A stretch of DNA of 64,000 nucleotides. Source: Pleomorphomonas sp. T1.2MG-36. Lineage in GTDB: Bacteria; Pseudomonadota; Alphaproteobacteria; Rhizobiales; Pleomorphomonadaceae. Position numbers and translations under genes: made by a program. The number at the start of each line of letters is the position of its first letter. Positions within the stretch are counted from its first letter, which is position 1. A model generated the notes under the pieces. That model searched no databases and had not been told where the DNA came from. It saw nothing but the letters and a program-made list of their open reading frames with translations. Shown in pieces: positions 49,187 through 57,215 of the stretch. The stretch is from assembly GCF_950100655.1 (NCBI RefSeq), contig NZ_CATNLY010000001.1:310001-374000 (forward strand), given 5' to 3'.

Positions 49187-49251
49187 TAGGTCCTTTCGCC
49201 TATAGTCTGGGCGCCTGACAACCTTGGGAAGCAGAGGTTTCTGCGCGCCGC

Positions 49252-50436
49252 TCAGCCGAGTGCCGCGTCGAGATCTGCGATGATGTCGGCTGCGTTCTCA
49301 AGCCCGACGGAAAGGCGGAAAGTCCCCTCGCCGGTCCAGTCGCGATAGGCAGCCGCATCGTCCCCCTCGAGGTGGAAGGACGAGGCGATCAGATCGTCGG
49401 CTGGAATGTGGAACAGCAGGCTGCGCGTCTTGCCGAGCGAAACGGCATAGGCCACCGTCTTGAGCCGGTCGGCGAACCGCCGGGCCAATGCCGGACCGTC
49501 ATCCGCAACGAAGGACACCATGCCCGAGAAGTTCCGCATCTGGCGGACGGCGAGGTCATGTTGCGGGTGGCTCAAGGCACCAGGCCAGTAAACGCGCTTC
49601 ACGCGCCGATGGGTCTCAAGGAAGCTCGATACGGCACGAGCATTCTCCTCGTGCGCCTTCATGCGGATCGGCAAGGTCTCAAGGCCCCGCAGGATCAGCC
49701 AGGCTGCGAAGGGATTGAGCGCGGCTCCGAGATGGATCAGCGACGTTTTCCTGAAATCGGCGATGGCATCGGCCTTGCCGATCACCGCGCCGCCCAGCGC
49801 ATCTCCATGGCCGCAGGCGTATTTGGTCAGCGAATGAACGACGAAATCGGCACCAAACTCCAGCGGCCGCGTAGCAACTGGCGTCGCCATGGTGGAATCG
49901 ACCGAGAGTTGGGCGCCGGCGGCATGGACGATTCCGGCAATGGCCGAAATGTCGGACAGACGGAGAATCGGGTTAGCCGGCGTCTCGATGTGAACGAGCT
50001 TCGTCTCGGGACGGATCGCCGCCGCCACCTTCGCGGGGTTGGAGGTATCGACGGCGCTCACCGCGATGCCGAGGTTGGGCAAGCTGTCATGGGCGAACTC
50101 GGCGACGCCGGCATAGCAGACGTTGGAGAGGACGAGATGGTCACCGGCCTTCAGCCGATTGAAAAACAACCCGGTTATCGCCGACATGCCGCTTGCGAAT
50201 GTCAGTGCCGCCTCCCCGCCGTCGAGGGCGGCAAGCCTCGCTTCTAGGGCGGCGGCGGTCGGATTGCTCCACCGCGTGTAGAAATGGGGAGCCCGGTCGT
50301 TGAGATCATTGGCCGAAAAGCCGATGTCGTCGGGATGAGCATAGAAGCTCGAAGCCGGAACCAGCGGGCTGAGAACCGGTTCGCCGGACTGGGCGGCCGG
50401 CAGGCCGGCGTGGATGGACTGGGTCTCGATCTTCAT
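49252..50436 (-). CDS. PLP-dependent trans-sulfuration enzyme (cystathionine gamma-synthase/beta-lyase type)
   Basis: A Cys/Met-metabolism PLP enzyme of 394 residues. The internal aldimine Lys205 lies in HSLTKYACGHGD. YTRWSNPT (53-60), ASGMSAI (81-87) and Tyr108 match the cofactor and active-site positions of MetB/MetC. Usual members read SATKY and N-HxD at the Lys loop. The Cys-Gly-His variant here leaves the exact activity (synthase, beta-lyase or methionine gamma-lyase) open. It is divergent from the MarR gene and has no operon partner. Confidence 0.88.
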   Translation of the reverse strand: MKIETQSIHAGLPAAQSGEPVLSPLVPASSFYAHPDDIGFSANDLNDRAPHFYTRWSNPTAAALEARLAALDGGEAALTFASGMSAITGLFFNRLKAGDHLVLSNVCYAGVAEFAHDSLPNLGIAVSAVDTSNPAKVAAAIRPETKLVHIETPANPILRLSDISAIAGIVHAAGAQLSVDSTMATPVATRPLEFGADFVVHSLTKYACGHGDALGGAVIGKADAIADFRKTSLIHLGAALNPFAAWLILRGLETLPIRMKAHEENARAVSSFLETHRRVKRVYWPGALSHPQHDLAVRQMRNFSGMVSFVADDGPALARRFADRLKTVAYAVSLGKTRSLLFHIPADDLIASSFHLEGDDAAAYRDWTGEGTFRLSVGLENAADIIADLDAALG

Positions 50437-50601
50437 GAATCTTCTCCCGGTTGGTGCGGCACAGTTGTCCGCACATTAGCCCCGCCGCCGGAGCGTCCTA
50501 AGGAACAGAATTCCGCCATTGCACCCTTCGGCGCATTTTCTTTCCTTCTTCTCGTCCGTATCCGCAATCGCCTTGGGGGCCACTTGAAGGCAACAAAATA
50601 G

Positions 50602-50613
50602 GGGTATATACCC
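50602..50613. promoter_or_regulatory. palindromic operator overlapping -10 of marR
   Basis: GGGTATATACCC is a perfect 12-bp palindrome that includes a TATATA -10-like element. TTGAAG lies 15 bases upstream (50584-50589). The palindrome ends only 5 bases before the MarR start codon, so the regulator could block its own promoter, and the mRNA would be almost leaderless. Confidence 0.5.
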
Positions 50614-50618
50614 GCGTC

Positions 50619-51017
50619 ATGGATTCACCGTGCTATTGCGACCTCCTCAGAACTGCGGCGCGCAAGACGACTGCCATCTACGACCGGCACCTTGGCGAGG
50701 TCGGGCTAACGCTTGCCCAATACAAGCTCTTGAAGAAGATTGATCGTGCCGGAGAGCTTTCGATTTCCGAGCTCGCGGCCGCCTGCGACCTCGACCGATC
50801 CACCATCGGTCGTAACGCCCAGGTTCTGGGAAAGCACGAGCTCGTCGAGGAAACCAGTTGTGGCGACGGCAGGCGCTGCATGTTGACGCTCACCGAGACG
50901 GGCCGACACCGTCTCGCCGCCGCCGCGCCGCTCTGGCAAACGGCGCAGGCCGAGATCGAGGCCATGCTCGGCCCCGACCAGATCAGGGCGATCACCGCGA
51001 TTTCCGGCGCTCTTTAA
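50619..51017 (+). CDS. MarR-family transcriptional regulator
   Basis: A winged-helix regulator of 132 residues, slightly short for the family (140-150). The recognition region is ISELAAACDLDRSTIGRNAQVLGKHELVEE, with a wing at GDGRRCMLTLTETG. No Shine-Dalgarno motif precedes the ATG, and a palindrome over the presumed -10 element is six bases upstream. It lies 33 bases before an MFS transporter in the same direction, so it probably controls that transporter and itself. Confidence 0.88.
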   Translation: MDSPCYCDLLRTAARKTTAIYDRHLGEVGLTLAQYKLLKKIDRAGELSISELAAACDLDRSTIGRNAQVLGKHELVEETSCGDGRRCMLTLTETGRHRLAAAAPLWQTAQAEIEAMLGPDQIRAITAISGAL

Positions 51018-51050
51018 GTCCCCGTCGCTCCTTCTCACGAAAGCCCGCCG

Positions 51051-52346
51051 ATGACGACGTCCGCCCTCCCGGCCTTCTTTGCCCGTCGCAACGTTCACTA
51101 TGGCTGGGTGGTCGCCGCCGTCACCTTCGTCACCATGCTGGCAACGGCAGGAGCCCTTGGTGCACCGGGCGTCATGCTGCGGCCGCTCGAGGCCGAGTTC
51201 GGCTGGAAGAACTCCGATATTTCCACCGCCTTCGCCGTCCGCCTGGTCCTGTTCGGTCTGATGGGGCCCTTCTCGGCAGCGCTGATGAACCGCTTTGGCG
51301 TCCGCCGGGTGGTCGTCACTGCCCTTTTCCTGATCATCGCCGGCTTCGGATTTTCGGTCACCATGACCGAACTCTGGCAGCTGATGCTGTTCTGGGGGCT
51401 TATCATCGGCTTCGGCACGGGCATGACGGCGCAGGTGCTCGGCGCAACGGTGGCGACCCGCTGGTTCGTCAGCCGGCGCGGCTTGGTGGTCGGCCTGCTC
51501 ACCGCGTCCAACGCCACCGGGCAGCTCATCTTCCTGCCGGTGATCGCCGCGGCCACCGAGGCGTGGGGGTGGCGGGTCGCCCTGGGCCTGGTTGTTGCCC
51601 TCCTCGCCGTCGCGCTGGTCGGCGTGCTGGTGTTGATGCGCGATCGGCCGGCCGATGTCGGTCTTGCGCCCATGGGAGGTGCATACCAAGCCGCCCCACC
51701 CCGCACGGCCGGCCTGTTGACGCTCGTGTCGGCGCCACTACTTGGCCTGCGCGACGCCTCGCGCTCCTATGTCTTCTGGGTGCTGTTCGTGACCTTCTTC
51801 GTCTGCGGCCTGTCGACCAATGGCCTGATCCAGACGCACTGGGTATCCATCTGTGGCGACTATGGCATCCGCCCGGTCAGCGCAGCGGGGTTCCTGGCCT
51901 TCGTCGGCCTGTTCGATTTCGCCGGCACGCTGCTGTCCGGCTGGCTGTCCGACCGCTACGACAATCGCTGGCTTCTGTTCTGGTATTATGGCCTGCGCGG
52001 GCTTTCGCTGCTCTATCTGCCGCTGACCGGATTCGACCCGCTTCTGCTCGCCGGCTTTGCCGTCTTCTACGGCCTCGACTGGGTGGCGACGGTGCCGCCG
52101 ACCGTGAAGATCTCGGCCGAGCGTTTCGGTGCCGAGAAGGCCGGGCTCGTCTTCGGCTGGGTGTTTGCCGGTCACCAGCTCGGCGCGGCCACCGCCGCCT
52201 ACGGCGCGGGCTGGAGCCGCACCGACCTTGAAAGCTACGTGCCGGCTCTCGTGGTGGCCGGCGGCTTCTGCCTCGTGGCGGCGGCCCTCTGTCTCACCAT
52301 CGATCGCAAGCGCGAACCGGCGGAGCCACAGCCGCAAGCGGCCTGA
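51051..52346 (+). CDS. MFS transporter (oxalate/formate or monocarboxylate type)
   Basis: A 12-helix secondary transporter of 431 residues. The N-terminal pattern VHYGWVVAAVTFVTMLATAGALGAPGVMLRPLEAEFGW is typical of the bacterial OFA/monocarboxylate-like MFS group. WFVSRRGLVVGLLTASNATGQLIFLP and WLSDRYDNRWLLFWYYG are the conserved loop motifs. It forms a likely operon with the MarR gene. Substrate unknown. Confidence 0.88.
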   Translation: MTTSALPAFFARRNVHYGWVVAAVTFVTMLATAGALGAPGVMLRPLEAEFGWKNSDISTAFAVRLVLFGLMGPFSAALMNRFGVRRVVVTALFLIIAGFGFSVTMTELWQLMLFWGLIIGFGTGMTAQVLGATVATRWFVSRRGLVVGLLTASNATGQLIFLPVIAAATEAWGWRVALGLVVALLAVALVGVLVLMRDRPADVGLAPMGGAYQAAPPRTAGLLTLVSAPLLGLRDASRSYVFWVLFVTFFVCGLSTNGLIQTHWVSICGDYGIRPVSAAGFLAFVGLFDFAGTLLSGWLSDRYDNRWLLFWYYGLRGLSLLYLPLTGFDPLLLAGFAVFYGLDWVATVPPTVKISAERFGAEKAGLVFGWVFAGHQLGAATAAYGAGWSRTDLESYVPALVVAGGFCLVAAALCLTIDRKREPAEPQPQAA

Positions 52347-52352
52347 GCGCCG

Positions 52353-52535
52353 CTACAGGAAGAAGGTCACGACGATCATCAGAACGAGGATCGCACCGCC
52401 GGCGATGGCGGCGATCGGCCGCCCTCCGGGCGATGAACGGGTGCCGGATGACGCGCCACTACCCGCCGCGCGGGCGGCCTCGGCCTTCTTGCGCGCTTCG
52501 CGCGCCTTCTTGTCGAGTTTGACGACCTCACCCAT
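52353..52535 (-). CDS. small single-pass membrane protein
   Basis: A 60-residue protein, not recognised. It begins with a basic helical stretch (KLDKKAREARKKAEAARAA), then a Gly/Ser/Pro-rich linker and a C-terminal helix of about 20 hydrophobic residues that ends the chain, so it is probably tail-anchored with the basic part in the cytoplasm. The stop lies 6 bases from the convergent MFS gene, and AGGACAGC-like purines precede its ATG. Codon use resembles the neighbours, which supports a real gene. Confidence 0.6.
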   Translation of the reverse strand: MGEVVKLDKKAREARKKAEAARAAGSGASSGTRSSPGGRPIAAIAGGAILVLMIVVTFFL

Positions 52536-52565
52536 GCTGTCCTCCGTTTGCCTTGATGCCGCCTC

Positions 52566-53597
52566 TCAGCCGGTAACGCCGTCAAGCGCCGCGGTGACGC
52601 GGATTTCGCCGACCGTGTCGCCCGCCCAGGTCTTGACCGGAGGGCTGACGAGGGCCCTCATCTCGGCATAACCCGGATCATCGGGGGTGAGTTTCAAAAG
52701 ATCGAACAGAATTCGGGCCATCGCCACCTCCGAGGCCCGTCCGGCACCATCGTCTATCTTCAGCGCAATACCAAGTCCGAGTTCCTTGATCGCCCCGATG
52801 AACACGCCCTCGGCGCCGGTTTTCACCAGTACGCGATTGCCAAGAGCTGTCATTACCCGCGTGCAGAAGCGCCCGGTCCCCGCGATCATGAACGGTTCGG
52901 CAGCGGCGGCCAGCCTCAGGCGCTCGGCGGCGCGTGCTCGCGTCGCCGTCAGGCCGACACCCGTCACGAAACGGGCGAACCCATGGGCGAGCGCCCTTGG
53001 GGCCACGGCGAAGGTTGGAATGGAGCAGCCGTCGGTGCCGCAAATATCGGTCGCATGCGGCGTGCCGGTCATCGAGGCACCAGCTGCGATCACCTCGCGC
53101 ATCACTGGATGCTCCGCCTGTTCATATCCTCTGGGGTCGGTCCCCGTGACGACGCAGGTGCAGAGAAACCCTGTGTGCTTGCCCGAGCAGTTGTTGTGGA
53201 TACGACCCGGCTTTTCACCGCGCCGATGCAACTCGCCCTGATCGTCATGTCGTCCCGGCCAGTGTGGGCCACAGGCAAGACAGGTTTCGTCGAGGCCGGC
53301 GGCGGCAAGCATCGCCCGGGCGGTTTCCACATGCCGGGGCTCGGCATTGTGGGACGCCATGGAAAGCGCCAGCTCCGCGTCGCCGAAGCCGAAGCGGTCG
53401 GCGGCCCCGCTTTCAAGAAAGGGAAGCGCCTGGAATGGCTTCACCGCCGAGCGGGGAAAGCTGGGCCTCTCGATGTCGCCGACACCGGAGACCAGTCGGC
53501 CGTCGCCATCGACGATCGCGACCGCCCCCCGGTGAAAGCTCTCGACGATGGAGCCGCGCGTGACTTCGACCAGAACCGGATTTTCCATCGAACTCAT
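52566..53597 (-). CDS. L-asparaginase, Rhizobium etli ReAV (AnsA) class
   Basis: The product belongs to the rhizobial asparaginase family (PF06089), which hydrolyses asparagine to aspartate and ammonia by a mechanism unlike that of E. coli-type enzymes. Residues correspond to the ReAV active site with a constant shift of two: Ser50 and Lys53 (PRSAVKPF), Ser82, Cys137 and Lys140 (NCSGKHTGF), Cys191. The protein has 343 residues and no signal peptide. ATG 53597 overlaps the aminotransferase stop (ATGA), suggesting coupling. ATG 53588 is the alternative. Confidence 0.92.
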   Translation of the reverse strand: MSSMENPVLVEVTRGSIVESFHRGAVAIVDGDGRLVSGVGDIERPSFPRSAVKPFQALPFLESGAADRFGFGDAELALSMASHNAEPRHVETARAMLAAAGLDETCLACGPHWPGRHDDQGELHRRGEKPGRIHNNCSGKHTGFLCTCVVTGTDPRGYEQAEHPVMREVIAAGASMTGTPHATDICGTDGCSIPTFAVAPRALAHGFARFVTGVGLTATRARAAERLRLAAAAEPFMIAGTGRFCTRVMTALGNRVLVKTGAEGVFIGAIKELGLGIALKIDDGAGRASEVAMARILFDLLKLTPDDPGYAEMRALVSPPVKTWAGDTVGEIRVTAALDGVTG

Positions 53598-54760
53598 CGT
53601 CCCTGTTTGTCGATCCAGGCGGAGAGACGGGCAATGGCCTCGTCGAGCACCTCGTCGCGCTTGGAAAAGCAGAAGCGTATGAACCGCTTTGGCGGTTCCG
53701 AAGCATAGAAGGCGGAAACCGGCACGGCGGCGACGCCGGCCTCTCGCGTCATTCTGAGGCAGGCTTCGGCGTCGTCGTCAATGCCGAGCGGTCCGGTGTC
53801 GGTCACCACGAAATACGTGCCGGCCGAAGCCAGCACGGAAAACCCGAGCGTCGCAAGCCCCTTCGAGAGACGGTCGCGCTTGGCTTGCAAGCCGGCGGCG
53901 AAGCCATCGAAATAGTCGTCCCCAAATGACAGCCCGTGCGCCACGGCCGTCTGGAGAGCGGGAGGCGTCGTAAAGGTGACGAACTGGTGCGCCTTGGCGA
54001 TCGGCTCCATCAGCGCCGGCGAGGCGGTGACGTAGCCCACCTTCCAACCGGTCAGCGAAAAGGTCTTGCCGGCCGACCCGATGCGGACGACGCGATCGCG
54101 CATGCCGGGAATCTGCATCGGCGAGATGTGCCGTTTGCCATCGAATACGAGGTGTTCATAGACCTCGTCCGAGATCACCACCGCGTCGTGCTTCAGGCAG
54201 AGGCCGGCAATCAGGTCCAGCTCCTCACGCGAGAACACCTTGCCCGCCGGATTCATCGGCGTGTTGATCAGGATCGCCTTGGTGCGGTCCGAGAAGGCGG
54301 CCGCAAGTGCTTGCGGGTCGACCTCCCAGTTGGGCGGAGCGATGCGAACCGTCTTGGCGATGCCGCCGGCCTGCCGGACGATGGGCAGATAGCTGTCGTA
54401 GAGCGGCTCGATCAGCACCACCTCGTCGCCGGGACGGACGAGACCGAGAATCGCATCGGCGAGCGCCTCGGTGGCGCCGGACGTCACCATCACCTCTGTC
54501 TGCCAATCGACATCGAGACCGTAGAAGCGTCGGTTGATCGCCGCGACCGCCTGTCGCAGCGCCGGCAGTCCCATCATCGGCGGGTATTGGTTGGGACCGG
54601 CAAGGAAAGCCTCGGCGGCGACGCGGCGCACCTCCTCCGGACCGTCGACGTCGGGAAAGCCCTGGCCGAGATTGATGGCGCCTGTGTCACGGGCAAGGCC
54701 GGACATGACTTCGAAGATGGTGGTGGGAAGGCCGGTGAAGATGGGATTGGTCGGTTTCAT
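53594..54760 (-). CDS. class I/II PLP-dependent aminotransferase
   Basis: A fold-type I aminotransferase of 388 residues in the subgroup of methionine/kynurenine-type transaminases (YbdL-like). The start has INLGQGFPDVDGPEEV and NQYPPMMGLPALRQAVA, the cofactor residues NTPMNPAGKVF and ISDEVYEHL, and the Schiff-base Lys232 in RIGSAGKTFSLTGWKVGYV. ATG 54760 opens the conserved PTTIFEVMSGLARD. The stop overlaps the asparaginase start by 4 bases, so the pair forms an amino-acid catabolic or recycling unit. Confidence 0.9.
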   Translation of the reverse strand: MKPTNPIFTGLPTTIFEVMSGLARDTGAINLGQGFPDVDGPEEVRRVAAEAFLAGPNQYPPMMGLPALRQAVAAINRRFYGLDVDWQTEVMVTSGATEALADAILGLVRPGDEVVLIEPLYDSYLPIVRQAGGIAKTVRIAPPNWEVDPQALAAAFSDRTKAILINTPMNPAGKVFSREELDLIAGLCLKHDAVVISDEVYEHLVFDGKRHISPMQIPGMRDRVVRIGSAGKTFSLTGWKVGYVTASPALMEPIAKAHQFVTFTTPPALQTAVAHGLSFGDDYFDGFAAGLQAKRDRLSKGLATLGFSVLASAGTYFVVTDTGPLGIDDDAEACLRMTREAGVAAVPVSAFYASEPPKRFIRFCFSKRDEVLDEAIARLSAWIDKQGR

Positions 54761-54921
54761 TGTCGATCGATCGTTGCAAAACCCGCCGACCCTAGTGGAC
54801 CGCCAGCGCCCCCACAAGCCGTTTGCGGCCGCGACGTCCTCCCCGCGCGCATAGCTCGATGTCACGGATCGAGGCCATCGCCTCTGGCGCGATGGGGATC
54901 ATCCAGCTAAGCTCGTCACAT

Positions 54922-55005
54922 CTCACGGGGTGCCCCATTCGGGGCTGAGAGGAGTTTCTCCAACCCGACGAACCTGATCCGGGTCATGCCGGCGGAGGGA
55001 TAGAG
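54922..55005 (+). promoter_or_regulatory. TPP riboswitch (THI element)
   Basis: The conserved parts of the thiamine pyrophosphate aptamer are present in order: CACGGGGTGCC (54924-54934), GGGCTGAGAGG with the CTGAGA core (54945-54950), AACCCGACGAACCTGATCCGG, and the 3' part GTCATGCCGGCGGAGGGATAGAG. The GGAGGG inside the 3' part is a potential ribosome-binding site, so ligand binding probably blocks translation start. It precedes the NIPSNAP-TRAP genes, not a thiamine biosynthesis gene. Confidence 0.95.
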
Positions 55006-55007
55006 CC

Positions 55008-55025
55008 ATGCAGACAGTCGCCTGA
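55008..55025 (+). CDS. five-codon leader ORF behind the TPP riboswitch
   Basis: ATG at 55008 lies seven bases after GGAGGGA of the aptamer and opens the reading frame Met-Gln-Thr-Val-Ala-stop. It is the only start codon at ideal distance from that ribosome-binding site. The NIPSNAP gene starts 41 bases later without a clear site of its own. It may be a leader peptide coupling riboswitch control to the downstream gene, or a chance ORF. Confidence 0.35.
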   Translation: MQTVA

Positions 55026-55066
55026 CGCGTTCCGCCGCCCGCAATTCCAACGACGGCCGAACGACC

Positions 55067-55399
55067 ATGATTCTCGACGAACGCACCTACACCATCGCGC
55101 CGGCGCATGTCGGCACCTATCTCGACCTCTATGTCCGCGAGGGCATGGCGATCCAGACCGGCCACCTCGGCAAGCTGATCGGCTGGTTCACCCAGGACAT
55201 CGGCACGGTCAACGACGTCGTCCACATCTGGCAGTACGACGACCTCGCCGATCGCGAGCGCCGCCGCGCCGCCATGGAGGCCGACCCCGCCTGGCAGGCC
55301 TTCCGCGCCAAGGCGGCCCCCTACGTGCAGACGATGAAGAGCCGCATTCTCAAACCGACGTGGTTTTCGCCGCTTGGCGGCGCCGGACTGCGACCATGA
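55067..55399 (+). CDS. NIPSNAP-family protein under TPP riboswitch control
   Basis: A small cytoplasmic protein of 110 residues with the NIPSNAP dimeric alpha-beta barrel pattern: MILDERTYTIAPAHVGTYLDLY at the start and VVHIWQYDDLADRERRRAAMEADPAWQAF in the middle. The biochemical role of bacterial NIPSNAP proteins is poorly known. It is the first full gene after the THI element, and its stop overlaps the TRAP permease start (ATGA), so it likely works with that transporter, perhaps on a thiamine-related compound. No strong Shine-Dalgarno site precedes the ATG. Confidence 0.88.
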   Translation: MILDERTYTIAPAHVGTYLDLYVREGMAIQTGHLGKLIGWFTQDIGTVNDVVHIWQYDDLADRERRRAAMEADPAWQAFRAKAAPYVQTMKSRILKPTWFSPLGGAGLRP

Positions 55400-57192
55400 C
55401 GACCATCGCCGCGCAACTTCACCAGGCGATCGACCGCCTGCTCGCAGGTCTGCTTTCAGTCATTCTTGCGGTCCTGCTGGTGCTGGTGTTCGGCGCCACG
55501 CTGCTGCGCTACGTCTTCTCGACCGGCTTTGTCGCCACGGAGGATCTCGGCATTCTCCTGCACACGGCGCTGGTCTTTCTCGGGCTGCCACTCTGTGCCA
55601 GCGGATCGCTCGCCATGCGCATCGATGTGGTGACGCGCCACCTCGGTCCCACGGGACGGAATTTGGCCGATGGCGCCTCCGACGCCGTCACGCTCGCCGC
55701 GAGCCTCGTCCTGATGCACGGTGCCGGCAAGGTGGCAGTGCTGATCGGCGGCACCTCCCCCACGCTAGGCATAGCCGAGAGCTGGCGATTCTGGCCGGTG
55801 GCGATCGGCGGCGCACTGGCAGCGGCACACCTGATTCTCGGCTCCCTATCCCAGGGGCGGACATGGTTGTTCATCCTTGCCGTTGTCGCCGGTGGAACGA
55901 GCCTCGCAGCCCTACCGCACCTGCCCCCGTTCATACCGGTCGCCCTGCCCAGCCTCGTCGCTTGCGCCGCCGCCTGTGCCGCTCTCCTCGTCGGCGCGCC
56001 CTTCGTACACTCGCTGATCGTCGGACTCGCCTTCGCCGTGCCCTTCGGCGCCCGTCTGCCCGAGGCGGCTATCGTGCAGCAGACCGTGTCGGGCTTGGGC
56101 AAGTTCCTGTTGCTCGCCATCCCCTTCTTCCTCCTCGCCGGCATGCTGATGAGCGTCGGAGGCTTGGCCCACCGCCTCGTCCGGTTCGCATCGACGCTGG
56201 TCGGACACCGGCGCGGCGGCATGGCCCAGGCAACGCTCGTCACCAATCTGATGTTCTCGGGCGTCTCCGGCTCGTCGATCGCCGACGCCGCCTTCGGCGC
56301 CAAAGTCCTGGCGCCGGCTCTCGTCGCCGATGGCGTCAAGCCCGAGAAAGCGGCGGCAATTGTCGCCGCCACGGCCGTCTTGCCCAACATCATCCCGCCA
56401 TCGATCGCCTTCCTGCTGCTTGCCTCGGCCACCAACCTGTCGGTCGGGGCGCTGTTCGAAGGCGGTCTGGTGGCCGGGCTGATCCTGGCTGCGGCCATGG
56501 CGGCGATGCTGCACGTCTCGGCCGATACCTCGCCCCGCCCCGCCGCCGACCGGCATGAACGTGTCGCCGCTTTCCTCGCGGCCGTTCCCGTGTTCGGATT
56601 GGCACTGGTCGTCTTCTTCGGCATCCGCCTCGGGATCGCCACGCCCACCGAGGCTGCCGCCGTCGCCTGCGCCTATGCGCTGGTCGCAGCCTTGAGCGGG
56701 CCGAATGGCGGCAAAGCCACGTTCCGGGCCTTCCTGCAAGCGGGACGCGAGACGGCGGCGATCGGTCTCCTCGTCGCCTCGTCGGCGCCTCTGGTGTTCC
56801 TGCTGGCCATCGATGGCTTGCCTCAGGCCCTGGCCGGTTGGGTGACGAGTTTCGGCGGCAATCCGCTCGCCGTGATGCTCGCCGCCAACCTGATCCTGCT
56901 CGCCGTCGGCGGGCCGCTGGATGTCGGCCCCGGCATCCTGCTGTTCGCGCCGCTGCTGCTGCCCTCGGTCGTCGCATCGGGCATCGACCCGGTGGCCTTC
57001 GGCGTCCTTCTCACCGTCAACCTGATGATCGGCGGCCTGACGCCCCCCATCGGCGTTCTCGTCTTCGTGGCCTCCGGGGTCACCGGTCTCTCTGCCAGCG
57101 CAGTGTTCCGCGCCGTGCTGCCACTCACCCTCACCCTCATCGCCGCCACCTCGGCGATGGCGATCGCCGTCGCCCTCTGGGCTCTTCTTTGA
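55396..57192 (+). CDS. TRAP transporter permease, fused DctQ-DctM
   Basis: An inner-membrane protein of 598 residues that joins the small (DctQ, about residues 1-160, four helices, ATLLRYVFSTGFVATEDLG) and large (DctM, about 210-598) subunits of a tripartite ATP-independent periplasmic transporter. The DctM part shows FLLLAIPFFLLAGMLMSVGG, NLMFSGVSGSSIADAAFGAKVLAPAL and ATNLSVGALFEGGLVAGL. Sodium or proton gradients drive such importers. ATG 55396 overlaps the NIPSNAP stop. The longer open frame starting earlier is disregarded. Confidence 0.92.
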   Translation: MTTIAAQLHQAIDRLLAGLLSVILAVLLVLVFGATLLRYVFSTGFVATEDLGILLHTALVFLGLPLCASGSLAMRIDVVTRHLGPTGRNLADGASDAVTLAASLVLMHGAGKVAVLIGGTSPTLGIAESWRFWPVAIGGALAAAHLILGSLSQGRTWLFILAVVAGGTSLAALPHLPPFIPVALPSLVACAAACAALLVGAPFVHSLIVGLAFAVPFGARLPEAAIVQQTVSGLGKFLLLAIPFFLLAGMLMSVGGLAHRLVRFASTLVGHRRGGMAQATLVTNLMFSGVSGSSIADAAFGAKVLAPALVADGVKPEKAAAIVAATAVLPNIIPPSIAFLLLASATNLSVGALFEGGLVAGLILAAAMAAMLHVSADTSPRPAADRHERVAAFLAAVPVFGLALVVFFGIRLGIATPTEAAAVACAYALVAALSGPNGGKATFRAFLQAGRETAAIGLLVASSAPLVFLLAIDGLPQALAGWVTSFGGNPLAVMLAANLILLAVGGPLDVGPGILLFAPLLLPSVVASGIDPVAFGVLLTVNLMIGGLTPPIGVLVFVASGVTGLSASAVFRAVLPLTLTLIAATSAMAIAVALWALL

Positions 57193-57215
57193 CCTCGATA
57201 AGCGGAGAAACTCCT

